Translations under genes and position numbers: made by a program | Part shown: piece by piece, positions 36,609-44,047 of the stretch | How the letters are laid out: every line of letters starts with the position of its first letter | Numbering within the stretch: position 1 is the first letter of the stretch | Assembly (NCBI GenBank): GCA_013288685.1 | Contig: JABDBM010000003.1 | Span: 28,323 to 92,322, forward strand | DNA length: 64,000 nucleotides | From: Bacteroidota bacterium | GTDB lineage: Bacteria; Bacteroidota; Bacteroidia; Sphingobacteriales; Sphingobacteriaceae | Direction: 5' to 3' | Notes under the pieces: generated by a model | Seen by the model: only the letters and a program-made list of their open reading frames with translations | Told to the model about the DNA's origin: nothing | Databases searched by the model: none

Positions 36609-36971
36609 ATGCCATCGATAATCGAATTTTGCCGTGAATTACGTCAGCGCGAAACGCCTGCGGAAAAATTATTATGGCAACACCTTCGCAATCGAAAGTT
36701 TTATGGTCGGAAATTCCTGCGGCAACACCCTATTTGGGTTGAGAATACGTTCGGCAAATATTTGTATTACATCCCTGATTTTTATTGCCACGAAGCGAAA
36801 TTGGTGATAGAAGCTGATGGGCCGATTCACTTGCTGAAAAAGGACTATGACAAAAATCGGGACGCGGTACTGAACGCACTGGGATTAACTATAGTTAGAT
36901 TCGACAACGATGAAATTCTTAATGATTTGCAGATGGTTCTGGATAAGATAAAGAACCTTCTGGAAAGCTGA
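36609..36971 (+). CDS. DUF559 (Vsr-like) endonuclease domain protein
   Basis: The ATG at 36609 gives 120 residues, the usual length of DUF559 proteins; upstream in-frame codons run through repeat DNA and are not accepted as coding. The restriction-endonuclease-like core is complete: ETPAEKLLWQHLRNRKFYG, FLRQHPI, then IPDFYCHEAKLVIEADGPIH with the PD and E.D residues. The helix ALGLTIVRFDNDEILNDL is at the C-terminus. Related to very-short-patch repair nucleases, the family has no defined role. The gene is enclosed by four copies of a palindromic repeat in one orientation. Confidence 0.88.
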   Translation: MPSIIEFCRELRQRETPAEKLLWQHLRNRKFYGRKFLRQHPIWVENTFGKYLYYIPDFYCHEAKLVIEADGPIHLLKKDYDKNRDAVLNALGLTIVRFDNDEILNDLQMVLDKIKNLLES

Positions 36972-36984
36972 CTTCGCCCCGATA

Positions 36985-37127
36985 GTTGACTCACCCCCTG
37001 TCGTCGCTTCGCTCGACATCCCCCTCTCTACTGCGTAGAGAGGGGGAAAAATGCAGGGTGGAATGCAGCTTCCCCCTCTTTGCGCAGCAGAGAGGGGTGC
37101 CGGCGAAGCCCGGCGGGGTGAGTTAAC
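36985..37127. repeat. Fourth copy of the DUF559-flanking palindromic repeat
   Basis: It begins GTTGACTCACCCCC 13 bases after the DUF559 stop and ends GGGGTGAGTTAAC. The left half matches the first copy (CGCTTCGCTCGACATCC, TACTGCGTA loop) rather than the two middle copies. Confidence 0.85.
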
Positions 37128-37241
37128 TACGCTGGGCAAGGTTAGCATCTGGATAACGATTACAACAAATTTAAGTAGTTGCACTGGATGATGTGGTGAC
37201 AGTGTTTTGTCAGTGATTGGGTACAGGCAGGTACAAACCAA

Positions 37242-37485
37242 GGGCCATCGGCCCGAACGATGTTATTTCCACGGGTTAAAACCCGTGGAAATTGACAAAC
37301 AAACACAAGAGTGCCATCGGCACGACCCATGTTTTTGCCTAAATCCAGGTATCGTCAATTCATTCGAACAATGTATATCACGCTTTGATGATATGGGCCG
37401 AACCTACGGTTCTCCATCTGTTTTTCCATGGCTGATTTCCACGGGTTAAAATCCGCGGCTACAAGATTGATCGAGGCTACGCCTC
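37242..37485. mobile_element. Non-autonomous REP-like element, same hairpin order as the RAYT element
   Basis: Six palindromes lie in the order found around the transposase at 306-767: GGGCCATCGGCCC (37242-37254), TTCCACGGGTT/AACCCGTGGAA (37267-37290), GTGCCATCGGCAC (37311-37323), then GAACCTACGGTTC (37400-37412), CCACGGGTTAAAATCCGCGG (37439-37458) and GAGGCTACGCCTC (37473-37485). The 76-base centre has no gene but keeps TAAATCCAGG, resembling the transposase 3' end TAAATCCTGG, and ATATGGG before the right array. It looks like an internal-deletion derivative. Confidence 0.7.
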
Positions 37486-37830
37486 TTTTTTTCTCAAAAA
37501 TTTACTGTTAAAAAGCATGGAACGCCTGACTGTCAGTTAGTTTCGTAGTCACTGTTGGGTATTAATTCAAATAGCTATTGATTATCAGCCACTTAGCTAA
37601 ATTAAATCAAAATAAAAAATTAAACACCTGATAATGAGTATATTTCAAAATCAAGTAAGTGTTCCAAAATGTAAAAGTGGAACGCTTGCCTGCATCGGGT
37701 AATCCCCCTAACCCGCTCGCCCACCCCCGTTATTCCCACAAATACCCAACGATAGCCCGTAAAAATCACGTTGCAACATCCACTTTTCCCAAAAAAGCTT
37801 GTAACTTCAAATCCTCTTAAGCAACTAACT

Positions 37831-38475
37831 ATGGAAGACGACAAAAGCCTCTTAAAGCCCCAACAGGGGCTCCACCCGGAGGATAATTCGCGACGCAATT
37901 TCCTGAAGCAATCAACCCTGTTAACTGCTGTGGCGCTTACGCCCGTTGCGGCCGTTAAAGCTGCCGAAAGCCACATGGACGAAAAAATAGCCGAAGCCTT
38001 TGAAAAGCTGCCGCTAAAAATGGAAGTGAACGGCGTGGCCAAAAGCTTACAGGTGGAACCGCGTGCCACCCTGCTGGATATCCTGCGCGAACAGCTTGAC
38101 CTTACCGGCACCAAAAAGGGCTGTGATCATGGTCAGTGTGGCGCCTGCACCGTGCATGTGGACGGTCACCGTGTAAACTCCTGCCTCACGCTGGGCATTA
38201 TGGTAAACGGCAAAAAGATCACCACCATAGAAGGTCTGGCCAAAGGCGACGACCTGCACCCCATGCAGGAAGCCTTCCTGAAACACGACGGCTTCCAGTG
38301 CGGCTATTGCACACCGGGACAAATCATGTCGGCCGTGGCCTGTATCCGCGAGGGTCATGCCAATTCCGAAATGGAGATTCGCGAATACATGAGCGGCAAC
38401 ATCTGCCGTTGCGGGGCCTATCCCAACATCGTAAACGCCATACAGGAAGTTAAGGAAGGAGGAATTGCCGTATGA
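37831..38475 (+). CDS. paoA: Periplasmic aldehyde/xanthine oxidoreductase 2Fe-2S subunit (YagT/PaoA type)
   Basis: The ATG at 37831 gives 214 residues with a twin-arginine signal (RR at 21-22 in SRRNFLKQSTLLTAVALTP), so the folded complex is exported. The plant-type 2Fe-2S cluster is bound by C98, C103, C106 and C118 (CDHGQCGACTVHVDG). The second cluster is bound by C157, C160, C192 and C194 (CGYCTPG and CRCGAYPN). The subunit passes electrons from the molybdenum centre to FAD. It overlaps the FAD subunit gene in ATGA. The frame extends upstream to 37771 but lacks any signal sequence there. Confidence 0.92.
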   Translation: MEDDKSLLKPQQGLHPEDNSRRNFLKQSTLLTAVALTPVAAVKAAESHMDEKIAEAFEKLPLKMEVNGVAKSLQVEPRATLLDILREQLDLTGTKKGCDHGQCGACTVHVDGHRVNSCLTLGIMVNGKKITTIEGLAKGDDLHPMQEAFLKHDGFQCGYCTPGQIMSAVACIREGHANSEMEIREYMSGNICRCGAYPNIVNAIQEVKEGGIAV

Positions 38476-39452
38476 AACAGTTTCAATACATCCGCCCCGC
38501 CACACAGCAAAACGTGCTGGATGCCATCACCAAGTCCGGCACAAAAATCATCGCCGGCGGCACCAACCTGGTGGACCTGATGAAGCGCGGCGTTACCGCC
38601 CCCGATAAACTGGTGGATATAAACCATCTGCCGCTAAAAGGTATAACGCCAACAAAATCCGGATTACATATAGGCGCATTGGCGCTAAACAGCGTTGTTT
38701 CAGAAAATGCGTTGGTGCTGCAAAAGCACCCGCTGTTGTCGCTGGCACTAAAAGCCGGGGCATCGCCGCAGCTGCGCAACATGGCCACCGTTGGCGGCAA
38801 TATGATGCAACGCACCCGTTGCACCTATTTTTATGATACCACCATGCCCTGCAACAAGCGGGAACCGGGAACCGGCTGCGGCGCTATGGAGGGCTATAAC
38901 CGCATGCATGCCATTTTCGGCGCAAGTCAGCAATGTATTGCCGTACACCCCAGCGATATGTGCGTGGGCTTAGCAGCCCTGGATGCCGTGGTGATCATTG
39001 CCGGTAAAAAAGGCGAAAGGCGTATCCCATTTGTTGATTTCCACCGCCTGCCCGAAGATCATCCGGAAACGGATAACCACCTGGCCAAAGATGAGCTGAT
39101 TGTAGGTGTAGAGATTCCCGATAATAACTTCGCCAAAAACAGCTACTACCTAAAAGTGCGCGACAGGCAATCTTATGCCTTTGCCCTGGTATCGGTAGCA
39201 GCAGCGCTGGACATCAGCGGCGGCCTCATCAAACAGGCGCGGTTGGCTATGGGCGGCGTGGCGCATAAGCCATGGCGCTTGTACGATGCCGAGAAATCGC
39301 TGGTGGGCAAGGCCCCAACCGAAGAAAACTTTAAAGTGGCTGCACAAATTGCCATGCAAGGCGCAAAGGCTTACGAATACAATGCCTTTAAACTAAAACT
39401 GGCCCCCGCAAGCATCAGCGAAGCGCTGAAACATGCGGCAGGAGTGGTGTAG
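38472..39452 (+). CDS. paoB: FAD-binding subunit with 4Fe-4S insert (YagS/PaoB type)
   Basis: This 326-residue protein has FAD-binding motifs IAGGTNLVDLMK and ATVGGNMMQRTRC. Cysteines C117, C127, C136 and C155 lie in a segment (RCTYFYDTTMPCNKREPGTG, then QQCIAV) that in E. coli PaoB holds an extra 4Fe-4S cluster absent from ordinary xanthine dehydrogenase FAD subunits. A CO dehydrogenase flavoprotein C-terminal domain follows. It has no signal and would be carried out with the Tat subunit. Translation is coupled to the 2Fe-2S subunit by a 4-base overlap. Confidence 0.92.
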   Translation: MKQFQYIRPATQQNVLDAITKSGTKIIAGGTNLVDLMKRGVTAPDKLVDINHLPLKGITPTKSGLHIGALALNSVVSENALVLQKHPLLSLALKAGASPQLRNMATVGGNMMQRTRCTYFYDTTMPCNKREPGTGCGAMEGYNRMHAIFGASQQCIAVHPSDMCVGLAALDAVVIIAGKKGERRIPFVDFHRLPEDHPETDNHLAKDELIVGVEIPDNNFAKNSYYLKVRDRQSYAFALVSVAAALDISGGLIKQARLAMGGVAHKPWRLYDAEKSLVGKAPTEENFKVAAQIAMQGAKAYEYNAFKLKLAPASISEALKHAAGVV

Positions 39453-39460
39453 TTTTTTCT

Positions 39461-39567
39461 TTTGTCATCCTGAGCGCAGCGAAGGATCTTCTTCACCATG
39501 CCCGCGAACTATGCTAATTAGCCATTGCAGGGCGTAGAAGATTCTTCGCTGCGCTCAGGATGACAAA
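39461..39567. repeat. 107-bp palindrome with CATCCTGAGCGCAGCG arms
   Basis: The 31-base arms begin TTTGTCATCCTGAGCGCAGC and match their inverted partner with one mismatch, around a 45-base centre. It lies 8 bases after the FAD subunit stop and could attenuate transcription into the large-subunit genes. Confidence 0.8.
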
Positions 39568-39596
39568 TCGCTTTAAGAAATTGCCCGTATGCCATC

Positions 39597-39633
39597 AATG
39601 ACCTAATGACCTAATGACTTAATGACCAAATGA
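39597..39633 (+). repeat. AATGACCT word repeat overlapping a start codon
   Basis: Tandem octamers AATGACCT, AATGACCT, AATGACTT, AATGACCA end in AATGAC, and the last ATG is the start codon of the first large subunit (39630). Confidence 0.7.
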
Positions 39634-41738
39634 CTAACAAAAATGGCTTAACCCGTGTAGACGGTCGGTTAAAAGTAACCGGCGCTATAAAGTATGCTGC
39701 GGAATACAAATTCCCCGGGCTGGTTTATGGCGTGGTGGTAAGCAGCACCATTGCCAAAGGGGAAATCACGGGAATTGATAGCAAGGCGGCCGAAAAATCG
39801 CCGGGGGTAATAGCCGTCATCAGTCATTTAAATGCACCAAAAATTCCGGGGTACGATCGTAAGCCAAACGATTTTGATCCCAATATAAAAACCTTTAACG
39901 ATAGTAAAATTTACTTTTACGGGCAGCCCGTTGCGCTGGTAATTGCCGATAGTTTTGAACGGGCCAAACATGCGGCCACGCTGGTAAAAGTATCATACCA
40001 AAAACAGCAGCAGCAAACCAGTTTAACGGCTAACCTGCAAAACAGCTACAAACCCTGGGGTGATGGCAGCGATTACCTGCGCGGCGAAGCCAATGCCTAC
40101 CGCAATGCATCTGTAAAAATTGAGGCCGAATACCATACGCCCATCCACGTACACAACGCCATGGAGCCCTTCGCCATGACGGCCGTTTGGGATGGCGATA
40201 AAATAACTGTATATACCAAGGCCCAGGCCATCAAAAGTATGCAGCAGGACATTATGAATATGTTTAAGCTGCCTATAGAAAACGTACAGGTATATTCAAA
40301 AGTAATAGGCGGGGCCTTTGGCAGCGGCTCGCCACTATGGCCGTACGCTAAGGCAGCTTTGATAGGTGCAAAAGTGATCAACAAGCCGCTTAAAGTGGTG
40401 ATCGACCGCGAGCAGATGTTTACCATGGTGGGCTACCGTTCGCCTGCGGTGCAAAAGATAGGTATGGGCGCTTCCGCGGATGGTAAGCTGGTTGGGATTA
40501 CCCACGAAGCAACCGGCGAAACTTCCACTTACCAGCAATTTGGCGAGGGGATCACCGATACCACCAAATTTTTGTACGATTGTCCCAATGTAAATACCCA
40601 ATACCGCTTAACGCGGTTGGATTTAAGCACACCCACCTATACCCGCGGTCCGGGTGAAACCACTGGTGTTTTCGCGTTGGAGTGTGCGGTGGATGAACTG
40701 GCTCACGCGCTGAATATGGACCCGCTGGAATTCCGCAAAAAGAATTATGCCGACCACGACCCGGAGGAAAACAAACCCTGGAGCAGTAAATACCTGGATG
40801 AATGTTATTCGCTTGGCGCGGAACATTTTGGCTGGGATAGGCGCAAACAAAAGCCGGCATCAGTAATCGAAAACGGCTGGTTGGTTGGCTATGGCGTAGG
40901 CAGCGGTGCTTATGGCGCAGGCCGTGCCAATTGCAGCGCCAGGGCAAAACTAAGTGCTGATGGTATATTGCTGATCCAAAGTTCCACCAGCGACATGGGA
41001 CCCGGTACCGCGACCGTAATGGTAAAAATAGCCTCGGATATTATTGATATCCCGGTTGAAAATATCCGGTTCGAGCTGGGGAGTTCGGCGTTACCCGCTG
41101 CGCCTGGTGAATATGGTTCCATTACTACCTCGTCGGTGGGTTCGGCGGTGTTTGACACCTGCACCGAATTAAAGGAGAAATTTAAGCAGATAGCCGGTGG
41201 TACTGATAATCCCGACTATCTGAAAATATTAAAAGAACACAACCTGCCCTTCGTGGAGGTTACGCACCACACCTCCGGCCGCGCGCCTGATGCGGATAAG
41301 TATTCGGCGCATGCTTATGTCACCCATTTTGTGGAGGCGCATGTGCATCCGGCTACCGGCATGGTGAAAATTAAAAAGGTGGTGTCGGCAGTTGATGGTG
41401 GCAAGATCCTAAACCCGATAACGGCCCGCAGCCAAATCATTGGCGGCGTAGTATGGGGTATTGGCATGTCGCTTACGGAAGAGGGCGTGCTGGATCACCG
41501 CTATGGCAAATACGTAAATGCCAACCTGGGCGATTACCATGTAGCCACCCATGCCGATGTGCCGCAAATTGAAGTAGTTTTTGTTGACAAAAAAGACCCT
41601 GTTACCAACCCGATGGGCTCAAAAGGCATCGGTGAAGTAGCCATTGTAGGCTTTGCAGCGGCAGTGGCTAATGCGGTGTTTAATGCAACGGGGATAAGGG
41701 TAAGGGATTTGCCGATTACGCCGGATAAATTAATTTGA
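39630..41738 (+). CDS. Molybdopterin-dependent oxidoreductase large subunit 1 (YagR/PaoC type)
   Basis: This 702-residue catalytic subunit of the xanthine/aldehyde oxidase family starts TRVDGRLKVTGAIKYAAEY. It carries the molybdopterin-cytosine dinucleotide binding blocks VIGGAFGSGS and YTRGPGETTGVFALE, with the catalytic glutamate E669 in MGSKGIGEVAIVG. It has no signal peptide, so export relies on the Tat signal of the 2Fe-2S subunit. It is the most divergent of three tandem large subunits. The start ATG lies in a short-word repeat. Confidence 0.92.
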   Translation: MTNKNGLTRVDGRLKVTGAIKYAAEYKFPGLVYGVVVSSTIAKGEITGIDSKAAEKSPGVIAVISHLNAPKIPGYDRKPNDFDPNIKTFNDSKIYFYGQPVALVIADSFERAKHAATLVKVSYQKQQQQTSLTANLQNSYKPWGDGSDYLRGEANAYRNASVKIEAEYHTPIHVHNAMEPFAMTAVWDGDKITVYTKAQAIKSMQQDIMNMFKLPIENVQVYSKVIGGAFGSGSPLWPYAKAALIGAKVINKPLKVVIDREQMFTMVGYRSPAVQKIGMGASADGKLVGITHEATGETSTYQQFGEGITDTTKFLYDCPNVNTQYRLTRLDLSTPTYTRGPGETTGVFALECAVDELAHALNMDPLEFRKKNYADHDPEENKPWSSKYLDECYSLGAEHFGWDRRKQKPASVIENGWLVGYGVGSGAYGAGRANCSARAKLSADGILLIQSSTSDMGPGTATVMVKIASDIIDIPVENIRFELGSSALPAAPGEYGSITTSSVGSAVFDTCTELKEKFKQIAGGTDNPDYLKILKEHNLPFVEVTHHTSGRAPDADKYSAHAYVTHFVEAHVHPATGMVKIKKVVSAVDGGKILNPITARSQIIGGVVWGIGMSLTEEGVLDHRYGKYVNANLGDYHVATHADVPQIEVVFVDKKDPVTNPMGSKGIGEVAIVGFAAAVANAVFNATGIRVRDLPITPDKLI

Positions 41739-41795
41739 GAAAGTTCATGGTTGATAGTTCATGGCCGCTACAGGCAGTTTTGATAATTGAAATAA

Positions 41796-43928
41796 ATGGA
41801 AGACAAGATATCAAATAAAAATTCATCCAAGGGCCCGAGCCGCGTCGACGGACGGTTAAAAGTAACCGGAGCAGCAAAATATTCGGCAGAATATGCTTTG
41901 CCGGGGATGGCCTATGGCGTTTTGGTGGGCAGTACCATTACTAAAGGCACCATTACCTCCATCGATACCAAAAAAGCGGAAACGGCGCCCGGCGTATTGG
42001 CGGTGATCAGCCATTTTAATTGCCCGAAAGTTCCGGGTTATGATAGTGCCGATCCTGCCGTTAAGGGGCCGTTAAAGATTTTTCACGACAATAAGATCGT
42101 CTACAACGGACAACCCATAGCCGTGGTAGTTGCTGACAGCTTTGAGCGGGCATTATTTGCCGCCGCGCTGGTAAAAGCGGAGTACAACGCCGAAAAACAT
42201 CATACCAATTTAAAAGACAACTTAACCAAAGCGGTTGCGCCGCATGATGATGCTGTTTACAGTCGCGGTATGCCCGAAGCCTGGAAAACTGCGGCGGTAA
42301 CTGTTGAGCAGGAATATATTTTACCCAGCGAGGTGCATCACCCCATGGAGCTGCATGCCATTATAGCCCGCTGGGACGCTGCCGATAAAATCAGTGTTTG
42401 GGATAAAACTCAGGGCGTAAAGGATACGCAGAGCAATATTGCCAAACTGTTCGGTATCCCGGTAGATAACGTACAGGTGCATTCAAAATTTGTAGGCGGC
42501 GCCTTTGGGAGCGCCTTGCAGGTTTGGCCGCACGAGGTGGCGGCCATCATTGGCGCAAAGGTGGTTAAACGTCCTGTTAAACTGGTATTGAGCCGTGCGG
42601 ATATGGCTACATCGGTGGGCTATCGTCCGCATACCTGGCAAAAAATTGCTATTGGCGCTTCCGCGGATGGCAAGTTAGTAGGCGTTGTACACGAAGCCGC
42701 CGGGCAAACTTCAACTTTCGAAGATTTTGCGGAAGGCCCGTCGGATGTAAGTCGTCAGTTGTATGCCTGTCCCAATGTAAGCACCAGTAATAAAATGGTT
42801 TCGCTGGATATCGGTTCGCCAACCTGGATGCGCGGCCCCGGACCGGCGACCGGTACCTTCGCGCTGGAATCGGCCATGGATGAATTATCCTACAAACTGA
42901 ATATCGACCCAATTGAATTGCGCTTGCGCAATTACGCCGAAACCGATCCTGAAAGCGGCAAACCGTTTTCGGGCAAAAATTTAAAAGATGCGTACAGATT
43001 AGGTGCAGATAATATCGGCTGGAGCGACCGCAGCCAAACACCCGGTTCGGTTACTAAAGATGGCTGGCTGGTAGGTTACGGCATATCGGGCGGTGTTTTT
43101 GGCGCCGACAGGGAGCCGGTAACACTCACCGCTACCATGATGGCCGACGGCAAGCTCGTTTTGCAAACCGCAGTAAGCGATATTGGTCCGGGTACGGCAA
43201 CAGCCATGGTTGCCGTAGCTGCCGAAACGATGGATATGCCTGCGGATAAGATTCGTTTTGACCTTGGCGATTCTGCATTTCCTGCTGCGCCACAACAGGG
43301 CGGGTCAACCATTACTTCCAGCGTTGGCTCGGCCGTGTATATGGCTTGCCGCGATCTGAAGGAAAAATTTCAGCAATTAATTGGCAACGGAGGCACGGAT
43401 AAACCCGATTATGCAAAGGTGCTAAAACAACATAACCTACAGCGGCTACAAGTTACTGCCGACTCGAAAGCCGGCAAGGAAGTAGATACTTACGCCATGT
43501 ACTCCTGGTCGGTACATTTTGTTAAAGTATTGGTAAACCCGGCTACCGGGGTGGTTAAACTGGATAAAGTAACTTGCGTAGCCGATAATGGCCGCATCAT
43601 CAGCCCTAAAACAGCCCGCAGCCAGATTATAGGCGGGGCAATTATGGGTATAGGTATGGCGTTAATGGAGGAGGCGGTAATAGATGACCGCTACGGCCGG
43701 GTAATAAACAGCAATTTTGCCGATTACCATGTGCCCGTTAATGCGGATATTCCGCAGATCGAGGCGCTGTTTGTGAATAAACCTGATTATAATATTAACC
43801 CTATCGGTGCCAAAGGCATGGGCGAAATATCCCTGATCGGCATGGCCGCCGCAGTGGCCAATGCTGTTTACAATGCAACAGGAAAACGCGTAAGGGATTT
43901 GCCCATTACGCCGGATAAACTAATTTAA
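41796..43928 (+). CDS. Molybdopterin-dependent oxidoreductase large subunit 2
   Basis: This 710-residue paralogue of the preceding gene keeps all cofactor blocks: FVGGAFGSALQVWPHE, WMRGPGPATGTFALES and the catalytic E677 in GAKGMGEISLIG. It is closer to the third copy than to the first (shared QEYILPSEVHHPMELHAIIA against QEYIIPTEVHNPMELHAIIA, and AVIDDRYGR / AVIDHRYGR). The substrate pocket likely differs from copy 1, which has HNAMEPFAMTA in place of HHPMELHAIIA. It starts 57 bases after the first copy. Confidence 0.92.
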   Translation: MEDKISNKNSSKGPSRVDGRLKVTGAAKYSAEYALPGMAYGVLVGSTITKGTITSIDTKKAETAPGVLAVISHFNCPKVPGYDSADPAVKGPLKIFHDNKIVYNGQPIAVVVADSFERALFAAALVKAEYNAEKHHTNLKDNLTKAVAPHDDAVYSRGMPEAWKTAAVTVEQEYILPSEVHHPMELHAIIARWDAADKISVWDKTQGVKDTQSNIAKLFGIPVDNVQVHSKFVGGAFGSALQVWPHEVAAIIGAKVVKRPVKLVLSRADMATSVGYRPHTWQKIAIGASADGKLVGVVHEAAGQTSTFEDFAEGPSDVSRQLYACPNVSTSNKMVSLDIGSPTWMRGPGPATGTFALESAMDELSYKLNIDPIELRLRNYAETDPESGKPFSGKNLKDAYRLGADNIGWSDRSQTPGSVTKDGWLVGYGISGGVFGADREPVTLTATMMADGKLVLQTAVSDIGPGTATAMVAVAAETMDMPADKIRFDLGDSAFPAAPQQGGSTITSSVGSAVYMACRDLKEKFQQLIGNGGTDKPDYAKVLKQHNLQRLQVTADSKAGKEVDTYAMYSWSVHFVKVLVNPATGVVKLDKVTCVADNGRIISPKTARSQIIGGAIMGIGMALMEEAVIDDRYGRVINSNFADYHVPVNADIPQIEALFVNKPDYNINPIGAKGMGEISLIGMAAAVANAVYNATGKRVRDLPITPDKLI

Positions 43929-44044
43929 TTGGTTCACTGGTTCATTAGTTCATTGGTGTCGCTTTCAGAGAATGTTAGGCGACGAATTACCCACTAATGA
44001 ACTTTGCACCAATGAACTAATGAACCATTGAACTAATGAACCAA
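43929..44044. repeat. Word-repeat hairpin between large subunits 2 and 3
   Basis: The left arm TTGGTTCACTGGTTCATTAG.. and right arm ..CTAATGAACCATTGAACTAA are built from TTCATTAG/TTCATTGG octamers and their complements; one arm is an 8-base unit longer. The end of the right arm includes an in-frame ATG (44036) of the next gene. Confidence 0.75.
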
Positions 44045-44047
44045 CCT

